A program made the translations under genes and the position numbers. Shown in pieces: positions 42,224 to 50,176 of a stretch of 64,000 nucleotides of DNA. Under the pieces are notes generated by a model. That model was not told the origin of the DNA and searched no databases. It saw nothing but the letters and a program-made list of their open reading frames with translations. Source of the DNA: Amycolatopsis japonica (lineage in GTDB: Bacteria; Actinomycetota; Actinomycetes; Mycobacteriales; Pseudonocardiaceae); contig NZ_CP008953.1 in assembly GCF_000732925.1 (NCBI RefSeq), forward strand, positions 1,488,001 to 1,552,000, in the 5' to 3' direction. Positions within the stretch are counted from its first letter, which is position 1. Each line of letters starts with the position of its first letter.

Positions 42224-42787
42224 GTGAAAGAGGATTCGGCGAAACAGCGCATCCTGCGAGCCGCGGAGGCGCTCTTCGCCGAATCCGGTTTCGACGCCAC
42301 GCCCACTTCGCGGATCGCGGAGCGGGCTGGCGTGCCGAAAGGCCTCGTGCACTACTACTTCCGGCGCAAGTCGGATCTGCTGGCCGCGCTGGTCGCCGAA
42401 CTGCCCGACGCCCGGATCGAACCGGCCGTCGTGGTGGTCCCCGGCGACCTCGCGGGCAGCCTTCGCGGCCTCGTCGTGGAACTCGACAGGCGGTTCAACC
42501 GGTCGCTGGCGCTCTCACACCTGTTGTGGCGGGAAGCCGATACGCACCGCGCGGTCCGCGACGCGCTGGCCGAACGGTTCCAGCAGCTCGTCCGGCAGGT
42601 GAAGGCGGTGATCGTCGCCGCGACCGGCGGCAAACTCGCGATCGCCGACGTCGATTCGGCCTCGGGCCTGCTCGCGCGGGCGGTGAGCCACCGTCACGCG
42701 ACGGCGCGGCACACCGAGGACGGGGACCCCGCCGAGATCGACCGCGAAGTCCTCTTCATCGCCTCGGCGCTGACGCGGGGTCAGTGA
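42224..42787 (+). CDS. TetR-family transcriptional regulator
   Basis: 187 aa, GTG start with GGAGGG upstream. N-terminal HTH: K-Q-R-I-L-R-A-A-E-A-L-F-A-E-S-G-F, T-S-R-I-A-E-R-A-G-V-P-K-G-L-V-H-Y-Y-F. The C-terminal ligand domain is variable. It may regulate ccr, the SPW gene or the CoA genes around it. Its 3' end overlaps the convergent epimerase gene by seven bases. Confidence 0.92.
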   Translation: MKEDSAKQRILRAAEALFAESGFDATPTSRIAERAGVPKGLVHYYFRRKSDLLAALVAELPDARIEPAVVVVPGDLAGSLRGLVVELDRRFNRSLALSHLLWREADTHRAVRDALAERFQQLVRQVKAVIVAATGGKLAIADVDSASGLLARAVSHRHATARHTEDGDPAEIDREVLFIASALTRGQ

Positions 42788-43230
42788 CCGTCCTTCGCGG
42801 GCTCGACCAGTTCCACCAGCACACCGCCGGCGTCCTTGGGGTGGACGAAGTTCACCCGGCTGTTGGACGTGCCGCGTTTCGCCTCGGCGTAGAGCAGCCG
42901 GAGTCCCTGCGCGCGCAGAGCCTCGGCCGCAGCGTCCACATCGGACACTCGATACGCCAGCTGCTGCAGCCCGGGCCCGCTCTTCGCGAGGAACTTGCCG
43001 ATCGCGGAATCGTCGCGCAGCGGCGCGAGGAGCTGGATCGCGGTCTCGGTCCCGGCGGTGCCCGGCGCGCGCAGCATCGCCTCGCGGACACCCTGCTCCT
43101 CGTTGATCTCCTCGTGCGCGACCTCCAGGCCGAAATGCTCGGCGTGGAAGGCGATCGCGGCGTCGAGATCGGGTACCGCGATGCCGACGTGGTCGATGGC
43201 CGTCACGAACGGTTTCAGCGCCTGGTTCAT
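42781..43230 (-). CDS. mce: Methylmalonyl-CoA epimerase
   Basis: 149 aa. A VOC-fold protein: I-D-H-V-G-I-A-V-P-D-L-D-A, metal ligands His near 14, Q-L-x-Y-R-V and a late E-L-V-E-P. It interconverts the R and S forms of methylmalonyl-CoA (and ethylmalonyl-CoA in the Ccr pathway). Adjacent to the divergent thiolase. Confidence 0.9.
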   Translation of the reverse strand: MNQALKPFVTAIDHVGIAVPDLDAAIAFHAEHFGLEVAHEEINEEQGVREAMLRAPGTAGTETAIQLLAPLRDDSAIGKFLAKSGPGLQQLAYRVSDVDAAAEALRAQGLRLLYAEAKRGTSNSRVNFVHPKDAGGVLVELVEPAKDGH

Positions 43231-43361
43231 GCAGAGCAGGATAGGTGCGCGGGCGGGCGGACCGGCGTGCGCCGCCTCACACTGGCTCCATCAAGAGGCC
43301 CGCGACCCGGGTATGGTCGCGAAGACCCCCTTTGCCCTTGCGCCGATGCTTGGAGGACGCC

Positions 43362-44543
43362 GTGTCCGGTTCCGTGATCCTGGGTGCCGCCCGTACACCG
43401 ATCGGGCGATTGCTCGGTTCCCTGAAGGATTTCTCGGGCGCACAACTCGGCGGATTCGCCATCAAGGCGGCGCTGGAGCAGGCCGGTGTCTCCCCGGACG
43501 CGGTCCAGTACACGATCATGGGCCAGGTGCTCACCGCCGGCGCGGGCCAGATCCCGGCCCGTCAGGCCGCGGTCGCCGCCGGTATCCCGATGAGCGTCCC
43601 GGCGCTGACCATCAACAAGGTCTGCCTCTCCGGTCTCGACGCCATCGCGCTGGCAGACCAGCTCATCCGCGCGGGTGAGTTCGACCTGATCGTGGCCGGT
43701 GGCCAGGAGTCGATGACCCAGTCGCCGCATCTGCTGCCGAAGTCCCGCTCCGGGTTCAAGTACGGCGACACGACCCTCGTCGACCACATGGCCTACGACG
43801 GTCTGTTCTGCGCCTTCGACCAGGTCGCGATGGGCTCTTCGACGGAGAAGTACAACAGCCGCTACGGGCTCACCCGCGAGCAGCAGGACGAGTTCTCCGC
43901 GCGTTCGCACCAGCGTGCCGCCGCCGCGATCGCCGAGGGCCGCTTCGACGCCGAGATCGCGCCGGTGTCGATCCCGCAGCGCAAGGGCGACCCGGTCGTC
44001 TTCTCCCAGGACGAGGGCGTCCGCGCCGACACCACCGCCGAAGGCCTCGCGAAGCTGCGTCCCGCCTTCGCCTCCGACGGCACCATCACCGCGGGCTCGG
44101 CCTCGCAGATCTCCGACGGCGCGGCCGCGGTCATCGTCGCGAGCAAGGCCAAGGCCGAGGAGCTGGGCCTGACCCCGCTCGCCGAGATCGGCGCGCACGG
44201 CGTGGTCGCCGGCCCGGACGCCAGCCTGCACGAGCAGCCGTCGAACGCGATCCTGGCCGCGCTGGCCAAGGAGAAGCTGACCGCGGACGCGCTCGACCTC
44301 GTCGAGATCAACGAGGCGTTCGCCGCCGTCGGCCTGGTCTCGGCCGACAAGCTCGGCGTGAGCGCGGACAAGGTGAACGTCGACGGTGGCGCCATCGCCC
44401 TCGGTCACCCGATCGGCGCGTCCGGCGCGCGGCTCGCCGTGCACCTGATCCACGAACTCCGCCGTCGCGGCGGCGGCCTCGGCGCGGCCGCCCTCTGCGG
44501 TGGCGGCGGCCAGGGCGACGCGCTGCTCCTCCGCGTCCCGTAA
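43362..44543 (+). CDS. Acetyl-CoA acetyltransferase (thiolase)
   Basis: 393 aa from GTG 43362 with GGAGG upstream. Acyl-binding Cys in [10 protein letters not shown], then N-E-A-F-A-A-V, the [10 protein letters not shown] His motif and the C-terminal C-G-G-G-G-Q-G. It condenses two acetyl-CoA to acetoacetyl-CoA, the entry step leading to crotonyl-CoA for Ccr. Five bases before meaB. Confidence 0.94.
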   Translation: MSGSVILGAARTPIGRLLGSLKDFSGAQLGGFAIKAALEQAGVSPDAVQYTIMGQVLTAGAGQIPARQAAVAAGIPMSVPALTINKVCLSGLDAIALADQLIRAGEFDLIVAGGQESMTQSPHLLPKSRSGFKYGDTTLVDHMAYDGLFCAFDQVAMGSSTEKYNSRYGLTREQQDEFSARSHQRAAAAIAEGRFDAEIAPVSIPQRKGDPVVFSQDEGVRADTTAEGLAKLRPAFASDGTITAGSASQISDGAAAVIVASKAKAEELGLTPLAEIGAHGVVAGPDASLHEQPSNAILAALAKEKLTADALDLVEINEAFAAVGLVSADKLGVSADKVNVDGGAIALGHPIGASGARLAVHLIHELRRRGGGLGAAALCGGGGQGDALLLRVP

Positions 44544-44548
44544 AGCCC

Positions 44549-45517
44549 TTGCCGGTACAGCTGGACATCGACGAACTGGTCGGTCGCGCGCGGGACGGCG
44601 TCCCCCGCGCGATCGCCCGGTTGTTGTCGCTGGTCGAGGACGCCCATCCGCGGTTGCCCGAGGTCGCGGCGAAGCTGACGCCGCACACCGGGAACGCGCG
44701 GATAGTCGGCCTGACCGGGCCACCCGGTGTCGGTAAGTCGACATCGACTTCCGCGCTGCTCACGGCTTTACGGGCGAAAGGCCTGCGCGTCGGCGTACTG
44801 GCGATCGACCCGTCGTCGCCGTTCTCCGGCGGCGCGCTGCTCGGCGACCGGATCCGGATGACCGAACACGCCACCGATCCCGGCGTGTTCATCCGGTCGA
44901 TGGCCACGCGCGGCCATCTCGGCGGGTTGTCGTGGGCGACGCCGCAGGCCGTCCGGGTACTCGACGCGGCCGGGTTCGACGTCGTGCTGATCGAGACCGT
45001 CGGCGTCGGTCAGTCCGAAGTGGACGTCGTGAAACTGGCCGACACCACCGTGGTCCTGCTCGCGCCCGGGATGGGCGACGGGATCCAGGCGGCGAAGGCC
45101 GGTGTGCTGGAGATCGCGGACGTGTTCGTGGTCAACAAGGCCGACCGCGAGGGCGCGGACGCGACCGTGCACGACCTCAAGCAGATGATCTCGTTGGTAC
45201 GCCGGGAGATCCGCGGTCCGAGCTGGCGTCAGCCGATCGTGCGAACGGTGGCGTCGCGCGGCGAAGGCGTCGAGGACGTCGTCCGCGCGCTCGACGAACA
45301 CCACGATTGGCTGGTCCGGCGCGACGAACTGCCCCGCCGTCGTGCGGCGCGGGCCCGGGACGAGGTCGAGGCGATCGCCGTGCAGCGGTTGCGCGCGGAA
45401 ATCGTCGACCTGCGTTCCGGGGACCGGCTCACCGAATTGGCCGAACGCGTGGTCGCGCGGAAACTCGACCCGTTCGCGGCGGCCGAAGAACTCATCGGAG
45501 ATCTTCGCGGTTCGTGA
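44549..45517 (+). CDS. meaB: MeaB-type GTPase, chaperone of methylmalonyl-CoA mutase
   Basis: 322 aa, TTG start immediately after the thiolase gene. Walker A G-P-P-G-V-G-K-S, I-D-P-S-S-P-F-S-G-G-A-L-L-G-D-R-I-R-M, I-E-T-V-G-V-G-Q-S-E and N-K-A-D identify the MeaB/ArgK family, which protects B12-dependent acyl-CoA mutases. The mutase itself is not in this window. It contains a TTA codon (44768-44770). Confidence 0.93.
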   Translation: MPVQLDIDELVGRARDGVPRAIARLLSLVEDAHPRLPEVAAKLTPHTGNARIVGLTGPPGVGKSTSTSALLTALRAKGLRVGVLAIDPSSPFSGGALLGDRIRMTEHATDPGVFIRSMATRGHLGGLSWATPQAVRVLDAAGFDVVLIETVGVGQSEVDVVKLADTTVVLLAPGMGDGIQAAKAGVLEIADVFVVNKADREGADATVHDLKQMISLVRREIRGPSWRQPIVRTVASRGEGVEDVVRALDEHHDWLVRRDELPRRRAARARDEVEAIAVQRLRAEIVDLRSGDRLTELAERVVARKLDPFAAAEELIGDLRGS

Positions 45518-45521
45518 GGGT

Positions 45522-45866
45522 TCAGAGGATTTCGATGACGCGGACCTTCGGCGGCCGGTTCGGGAAACTGATGTCGGTCCACCGGTTGATGCGCACGTCG
45601 GCGCCATTGCTGTCGTAGTACATCAGGTCGTTGTTGCCGGTGTAGATCCGGTCGATCCACCAGCCGCCGAAACCGATCCGCCCGCGGTTGGCGTAGCAGT
45701 CGACGCTGCTGCTCCCGCCGAGATGCGACCAGATCTTCAGGAAGTTCTCCCCATCGCGGCAAGGGATGTGGTCGATGGCGAACGAGGTGCCGGTCGGGGC
45801 GAGCAGGCTGAACGCGGCGGCAGCGGCGGCCGCCACGGTCAGGACGCGTTTCTTGATCGAGAACAC
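45522..45866 (-). CDS. Small secreted beta/gamma-crystallin-like protein
   Basis: 114 aa from GTG 45866, with AAAGGAGA upstream. Signal peptide (K-K-R, Ala-rich core, T-S-F-A), then a mature domain of about 85 residues with two cysteines (I-P-C-R-D-G, V-D-C-Y-A-N) and F-G-G-W-W-I-D-R-I-Y-T-G-N-N-D motifs. Similar to small actinobacterial crystallin-fold inhibitors or toxins, but this assignment is tentative. Convergent with meaB, four bases from its stop. Confidence 0.65.
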   Translation of the reverse strand: MFSIKKRVLTVAAAAAAAFSLLAPTGTSFAIDHIPCRDGENFLKIWSHLGGSSSVDCYANRGRIGFGGWWIDRIYTGNNDLMYYDSNGADVRINRWTDISFPNRPPKVRVIEIL

Positions 45867-45982
45867 GGAATTCTCCTTTAGTCGTGGAAAAGGAGCCTGT
45901 GCTTCGAGCATCTCGATCACCGGTGACGCATGTCAATTTCCCGGTACGCCGGGACAGGCAACTCTGGTCTTACGGGCAGCGG

Positions 45983-46570
45983 TCAGAATTCGACGTACAT
46001 CTTGATGTCGCCGAAGTCGCTGTCGAGATTGTCCAGATGGGCGATCGCGTCCTCCTTCCAGACTTCGAGCTGGTTCGTCTCGCCGTAAGTGAGCTGTTCG
46101 CCGTCGGCCACCTTGTGGGCGTACGTGGTGATCGTGACGGTCTGCCCCCGGCAGAACTCGACCCGCTCCAGGAACCTGTCCGCCATGTCGGGATCGAAGA
46201 CGCGGCCCATCCGGACGTAGCCGTTGTTGATGTGCTCCTCGCAGTAGAAGTGCGCCGCCGCCGAGGCGATCCACTCGGTCAGCGACGGTTCGCGCGGCGG
46301 CCACTTCTCCCGGACGTGCGATTTGATCTCCCTGGCGAGGCGGATGACGCGGCGCCGTTCGAGGTCGGTCAGCCCGTCCTCCTTGCGGAAGTCGAGGATC
46401 ATGTCGTCGACGACCTTGGCGAGCCTGAGCATGCGCGGTTTGTCGAGTTCGGCCGGTTTCTCCGGCGGCAGCCCCGCCATGACCCGCTCGTGCACGAGGA
46501 CGTACTGCGTGTACGCGTACAGGAAGGTCAGGGCGTTCAGCTGCCATTGGTGTCGTTCGGCGATCTCCAC
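45983..46570 (-). CDS. Hypothetical helical protein
   Basis: 195 aa from GTG 46570; the frame can extend to 46627. Mostly helical, with F-L-Y-A-Y-T-Q-Y-V-L-V-H-E-R, R-R-R-V-I-R-L-A-R-E-I and H-F-Y-C-E-E-H blocks. No signal peptide or membrane helix. Family not recognised. Divergent from the cyclophilin gene. Confidence 0.6.
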   Translation of the reverse strand: MEIAERHQWQLNALTFLYAYTQYVLVHERVMAGLPPEKPAELDKPRMLRLAKVVDDMILDFRKEDGLTDLERRRVIRLAREIKSHVREKWPPREPSLTEWIASAAAHFYCEEHINNGYVRMGRVFDPDMADRFLERVEFCRGQTVTITTYAHKVADGEQLTYGETNQLEVWKEDAIAHLDNLDSDFGDIKMYVEF

Positions 46571-46668
46571 GGCTTCGACCCTAACCGCGGACCTACTTCC
46601 GGACCTGTGTGAGCGCCGGGGATTCACCCTATGCTCTCTTCTTCGTCCACGGCTGGGAGGCAGGAACC

Positions 46669-47397
46669 GTGCAGAGGATCGCGAAGGTCTTTGTGGCAGT
46701 GCTGGGAGCCGGGCTGATGCTCGCGGCCGGCACCGGAACGGCGTCGGCGGAAGGCGCGCCGCCGAAGGTCACGAAGGGGCCGTGCCAGTACACGCAGACG
46801 CCGGACGACCCGGCCGCGCGCCCGGTCCCGCTGCCGCCGGACCCCCGTCGGACGCCGGACCGGGGCAAGGTCCCGGTACAGCTGAAGACGAACCAGGGCA
46901 CCATCGATCTGACCCTCGATCGGGCGAAGGCGCCGTGCACGGTGCAGAGCTTCCTGCACCTGGCGAAGCACCGGTTCTACGATCGCACGACGTGTCACCG
47001 GCTGACCGCGTACCCGACGTTGAAGGTGCTGCAATGCGGTGACCCGAGCGGCACCGGCGAGGGCGGCCCCGGCTACAAGTACAAGGACGAACTGCCCGTC
47101 GGCCTGCCGCCCGCGCCGACCGACCCGACCGGTGAGCGCAAGGTGTATTCGCGCGGCGTCCTCGCGATGGCCAACGCGGGCCCGGCGACGAACGGGAGCC
47201 AGTTCTTCGTGGTGTACGGCGACTCCGCGCTGCGGCCGAACTACACGATCTTCGGCACCGTCGGGCACGAAGGCCTCGAAACCCTCGACGACGTCGCCGC
47301 CGGTGGCATCCAGCCGACTCCGGAGAACCCCGCCCCGGTCGACGGCGCCCCGGTGCTGAAGACCGACATCCTCCGGGCGCGTGCCTGGTTCTGCTAG
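46669..47397 (+). CDS. Secreted cyclophilin-type peptidyl-prolyl isomerase
   Basis: 242 aa from GTG 46669 with GGGAGGCAGG upstream. Signal peptide (A-K-V-F-V-A-V-L-G-A-G, T-A-S-A), then a cyclophilin domain: T-N-Q-G-T-I-D-L-T-L, A-P-C-T-V-Q-S-F, F-Y-D-R-T-T-C-H-R-L, M-A-N-A-G-P-A-T-N-G-S-Q-F-F. It catalyses proline isomerisation in exported proteins. Confidence 0.92.
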   Translation: MQRIAKVFVAVLGAGLMLAAGTGTASAEGAPPKVTKGPCQYTQTPDDPAARPVPLPPDPRRTPDRGKVPVQLKTNQGTIDLTLDRAKAPCTVQSFLHLAKHRFYDRTTCHRLTAYPTLKVLQCGDPSGTGEGGPGYKYKDELPVGLPPAPTDPTGERKVYSRGVLAMANAGPATNGSQFFVVYGDSALRPNYTIFGTVGHEGLETLDDVAAGGIQPTPENPAPVDGAPVLKTDILRARAWFC

Positions 47398-47415
47398 GTG
47401 ACCCCACGCATTAGT

Positions 47416-47460
47416 CCTCTGAATGCGGTAGTTCGCGATGCCAACTACCGCATTCAGAGG
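47416..47460. terminator. Palindromic bidirectional terminator
   Basis: Perfect 18-bp arms at 47416-47433 and 47443-47460 (CCTCTGAATGCGGTAGTT and complement) with a 9-base loop, between the convergent cyclophilin and MocR genes. The sequence differs from the ATGAAAGG group. Confidence 0.7.
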
Positions 47461-47481
47461 GCGAAACGCGGGAGGCGAGGG

Positions 47482-48861
47482 TCAGGTGACCTCGAAGATG
47501 GCCTCGCGCAAGGCCTGGGTGGCGCCGCCGAAAGCGTGCTTCGCGGCGGCGCCGTACCCGATGATGAGCCCCTCGCGCTGCGGCTCGCCGATCCAGTAGC
47601 CGCTGAGGCCTTCGAGCCCGATCGCGCGACGGCGGCAGGCGGCCAGCACCTCCATCTCCCTCGGGACCTCGCCGGGGAACTGGAGCACCAAATGCAGACC
47701 GGCGGAGATCCCTTGCGGCAGCACGGAATCCGGCAGGGCCGCGAGCAGCTTGTCCCGTCGGGAGCGGTACTCGATCCGGCAGCGGCGGATGTGCTGGTCG
47801 TAGGCGCCCGATTCGATCAGTTCGGCCATCGCCAGCTGATCCAGTAGCGCGGGCCGTGCCCCGCTCTCGGCCAGCGCCGTGCGCACCGGTTCGACCAGGA
47901 ACCGCGGCAGCACCATCCATCCCAGGCGTAGCGACGGCGCGAGCGTCTTGCTCGTCGTGCCCACGTACACGACCCGTTCCGGCGCCAGCGCCTGCAACGC
48001 GCCGACCTGCTGGTGGTCGAACCGGAACTCGCCGTCGTAGTCGTCTTCGATGACGACGGCACCGGTTTCCTCCGCCCACCGGGTGAGTTCCGCCCGTCGT
48101 CCCGGGGCGAGCGTGACGCCCAGCGGGTACTGGTGCGCCGGGGTGACCACCACCGCCGGACTGTCCAAAGAGGACACGGTGATCCCATGGTCGTCGACGG
48201 GGACGCCGACCACGCGGGGGCCGTTGGCGGCGGCGATGTTCCGGTAGATGTGCAGCGACGGGTTCTCGAACGCGATTTCGTCCGCGCCGCGCGCGTGCAG
48301 GACCCGCGCCAGGATCGCGATCGCGTGCGAAAACCCGGAGCACACCAGGATCCTCGCGGGGTCGGCGATCACGCCGCGGCTGCGGGCGAGATAAGCGGCG
48401 AGCGTCTCCCGCAGTTCCGCCGCGCCGGATTCGGCCGTGTAGTCGAACGCCGTCATCGGCGCCCGGTGCAAGGCCCGGCGGGTGGCCGCGAGCCAGGCGG
48501 CGCGGGGGAACGCGGACAGGTTCGGCCTGCCGGGCCGCAGATCCCAGCGCGGCGCCGGGTCGCGGGGGACGGGCCTCGGCGCCGACGCGGGCAGCGCGCC
48601 CGCCGTCGCGACGCGGGTCGGGGCGCCCTGCGCCGTCCGCAGGTAGCCCTCGGCGGCGAGATCGGCGTAGACGCGGGTGACCGTTCCCCTGGCGACGCCC
48701 AGGTCCTGCGCCAATGCCCTGGTCGAGGGCACCGCTGCGCCAGCTTGCCAGCGTCCGTCCCGGATCGCCGCGCGGATGGCCGTCGCGAGCCCGGTCCGGC
48801 CGCTTTCGGGCCGCCAGTCCAGGTGGACGTCTATTCCCGAACTGGACCACGAATCTGCCAT
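47482..48861 (-). CDS. MocR-family (GntR-aminotransferase) transcriptional regulator
   Basis: 459 aa from ATG 48861. N-terminal GntR winged helix (L-A-T-A-I-R-A-A-I-R-D-G-R, P-S-T-R-A-L-A-Q-D-L-G-V-A-R-G-T-V), then a fold-type I aminotransferase domain with the PLP Lys in G-T-T-S-K-T-L-A-P-S-L-R-L-G-W and D-D-Y-D-G-E-F. Probably a PLP-responsive repressor or activator of the divergent pair of genes. Confidence 0.92.
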   Translation of the reverse strand: MADSWSSSGIDVHLDWRPESGRTGLATAIRAAIRDGRWQAGAAVPSTRALAQDLGVARGTVTRVYADLAAEGYLRTAQGAPTRVATAGALPASAPRPVPRDPAPRWDLRPGRPNLSAFPRAAWLAATRRALHRAPMTAFDYTAESGAAELRETLAAYLARSRGVIADPARILVCSGFSHAIAILARVLHARGADEIAFENPSLHIYRNIAAANGPRVVGVPVDDHGITVSSLDSPAVVVTPAHQYPLGVTLAPGRRAELTRWAEETGAVVIEDDYDGEFRFDHQQVGALQALAPERVVYVGTTSKTLAPSLRLGWMVLPRFLVEPVRTALAESGARPALLDQLAMAELIESGAYDQHIRRCRIEYRSRRDKLLAALPDSVLPQGISAGLHLVLQFPGEVPREMEVLAACRRRAIGLEGLSGYWIGEPQREGLIIGYGAAAKHAFGGATQALREAIFEVT

Positions 48862-48864
48862 GAC

Positions 48865-48888
48865 ACTGGACCATACTCGTGGGCCAGT
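48865..48888. promoter_or_regulatory. Candidate MocR operator, inverted repeat
   Basis: ACTGGACCA (48865-48873) and TGGGCCAGT (48880-48888) form an inverted repeat with one mismatch in the 46-bp divergent gap. A further ACTGGACCA copy lies at 48841-48849, inside the regulator's first codons. Confidence 0.55.
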
Positions 48889-48907
48889 CGCCGCTAGATT
48901 CGCAGTC

Positions 48908-49372
48908 ATGACCGAGCGAATCCACGTGGGCAAACGAGTGCCCGAGATCTACCAGGCCATGGCGAAGCTCCAGGCCGAAGTCGAGAAGGCCGCCGCCAAC
49001 GCGGGCGTCGACCAGAAGATCCTCGAACTGGTGAAGATGCGCTCGTCGCAGATCAACCACTGCGCGTTCTGCCTCGACATGCACTCCCACGACGCGTTGC
49101 AGATGGGCGAGTCGCCGCGGCGGCTGTTCGTGCTGCAGGGCTGGCGGGAGACCGAACTGTTCACCGAGCAGGAGCGTGCCGCGCTCGCGCTCACCGAGGC
49201 GATCACGAACGTCGCGACCCTGCACGACGTCCCGGACGACGTCTACGAAGAGGCCACGCGCGTCTTCACCGAGGAGCAGTACCGCGCCATCGTCTGGGAG
49301 GCGATCGCGATCAACAGCTGGAACCGGATGTGCGTGACCAGCCACGCGCCGCTGCCCGAGCGCGCCGAATGA
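48908..49372 (+). CDS. AhpD/carboxymuconolactone-decarboxylase-family protein
   Basis: 154 aa from ATG 48908. The helical bundle carries the redox motif N-H-C-A-F-C-L-D-M-H, and L-A-L-T-E-A follows. Typical alkylhydroperoxidase-like proteins detoxify peroxides or act on small metabolites. Divergent from the MocR gene; its stop overlaps the next start (AATGA). Confidence 0.9.
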   Translation: MTERIHVGKRVPEIYQAMAKLQAEVEKAAANAGVDQKILELVKMRSSQINHCAFCLDMHSHDALQMGESPRRLFVLQGWRETELFTEQERAALALTEAITNVATLHDVPDDVYEEATRVFTEEQYRAIVWEAIAINSWNRMCVTSHAPLPERAE

Positions 49373-50112
49373 CCGCGGCGCGGCTGCGAGAACTGCACGT
49401 CGCGGGCGAGCCGCTCCTCCTGCCGAACGCGTGGGACGCCGACAGCGCGCGTCTCGTGGAGGCCGCCGGGTTCCCGGTCGTGGCGACGAGTTCGTTCGCC
49501 GTGGCCAAGGTCCTCGGGTACGACGACGGGGAGGACGCGCCCGCCGACGAGATGTTCGCGGCGGCCGCGAGGATCGCGCGGGCGGTCTCGGTGCCGGTGA
49601 CCGTCGACGCGGAAGGCGGGTACGGGCTCGAAGCGGGAGAACTCGCGGCGAGGCTGACCGAGGTGGGCGCCGTCGGCTGCAACTACGAGGACACCGACCA
49701 TGCGTCGGGCGGCGTCCTCCCGGTGGAGACACAGGCGGAACGGGTCGCGAAGTTGCGCGAGGCCGCCGGGGACGCGCTGGTGATCAACGCCCGCGTCGAC
49801 GTCTTCCTCGGCGCGGCCGACGAGCGGGCGGTCCTGGACGACGCGATCTTGCGGGCGAAGGCGTATCTGGAAGCCGGGGCGGACTGCGTCTACCCGATCA
49901 TGGTGAAGTCGCCGGAAGTGCTGGGCGAGTTCGTGAAAGCGGTGGCGCCGGGGGCGGTCAACGCTTCTCCGATGCCTGCGGGCCCTGATCTCTCCGCGCT
50001 CGCTGCACTGGGGGTGGCGCGGATCTCGCTGGGCACCGGGCTGTGGAAGTCGGCGAGGGCCGGTCTCCGCGCGAAGCTGGCCGAACTGACGGCGGGGAAA
50101 CTGCCGTACTGA
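49369..50112 (+). CDS. Isocitrate lyase/PEP mutase superfamily enzyme
   Basis: 247 aa from ATG 49369. Features: L-L-L-P-N-A-W-D-A-D-S-A-R, V-T-V-D-A-E-G-G-Y-G (metal Asp/Glu), N-Y-E-D-T-D-H and I-N-A-R-V-D-V-F. The loop lacks the K-K-C-G-H lyase motif, as in PEP-mutase-like C-C bond enzymes. Substrate unknown. Translationally coupled to the AhpD-like gene. Confidence 0.87.
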   Translation: MTAARLRELHVAGEPLLLPNAWDADSARLVEAAGFPVVATSSFAVAKVLGYDDGEDAPADEMFAAAARIARAVSVPVTVDAEGGYGLEAGELAARLTEVGAVGCNYEDTDHASGGVLPVETQAERVAKLREAAGDALVINARVDVFLGAADERAVLDDAILRAKAYLEAGADCVYPIMVKSPEVLGEFVKAVAPGAVNASPMPAGPDLSALAALGVARISLGTGLWKSARAGLRAKLAELTAGKLPY

Positions 50113-50176
50113 AGGGGAATGGGAACCGGGGCGGTGCGGCCGGGGGCGTTGGATGCCGGCCGCACCGTCCCGGCGA

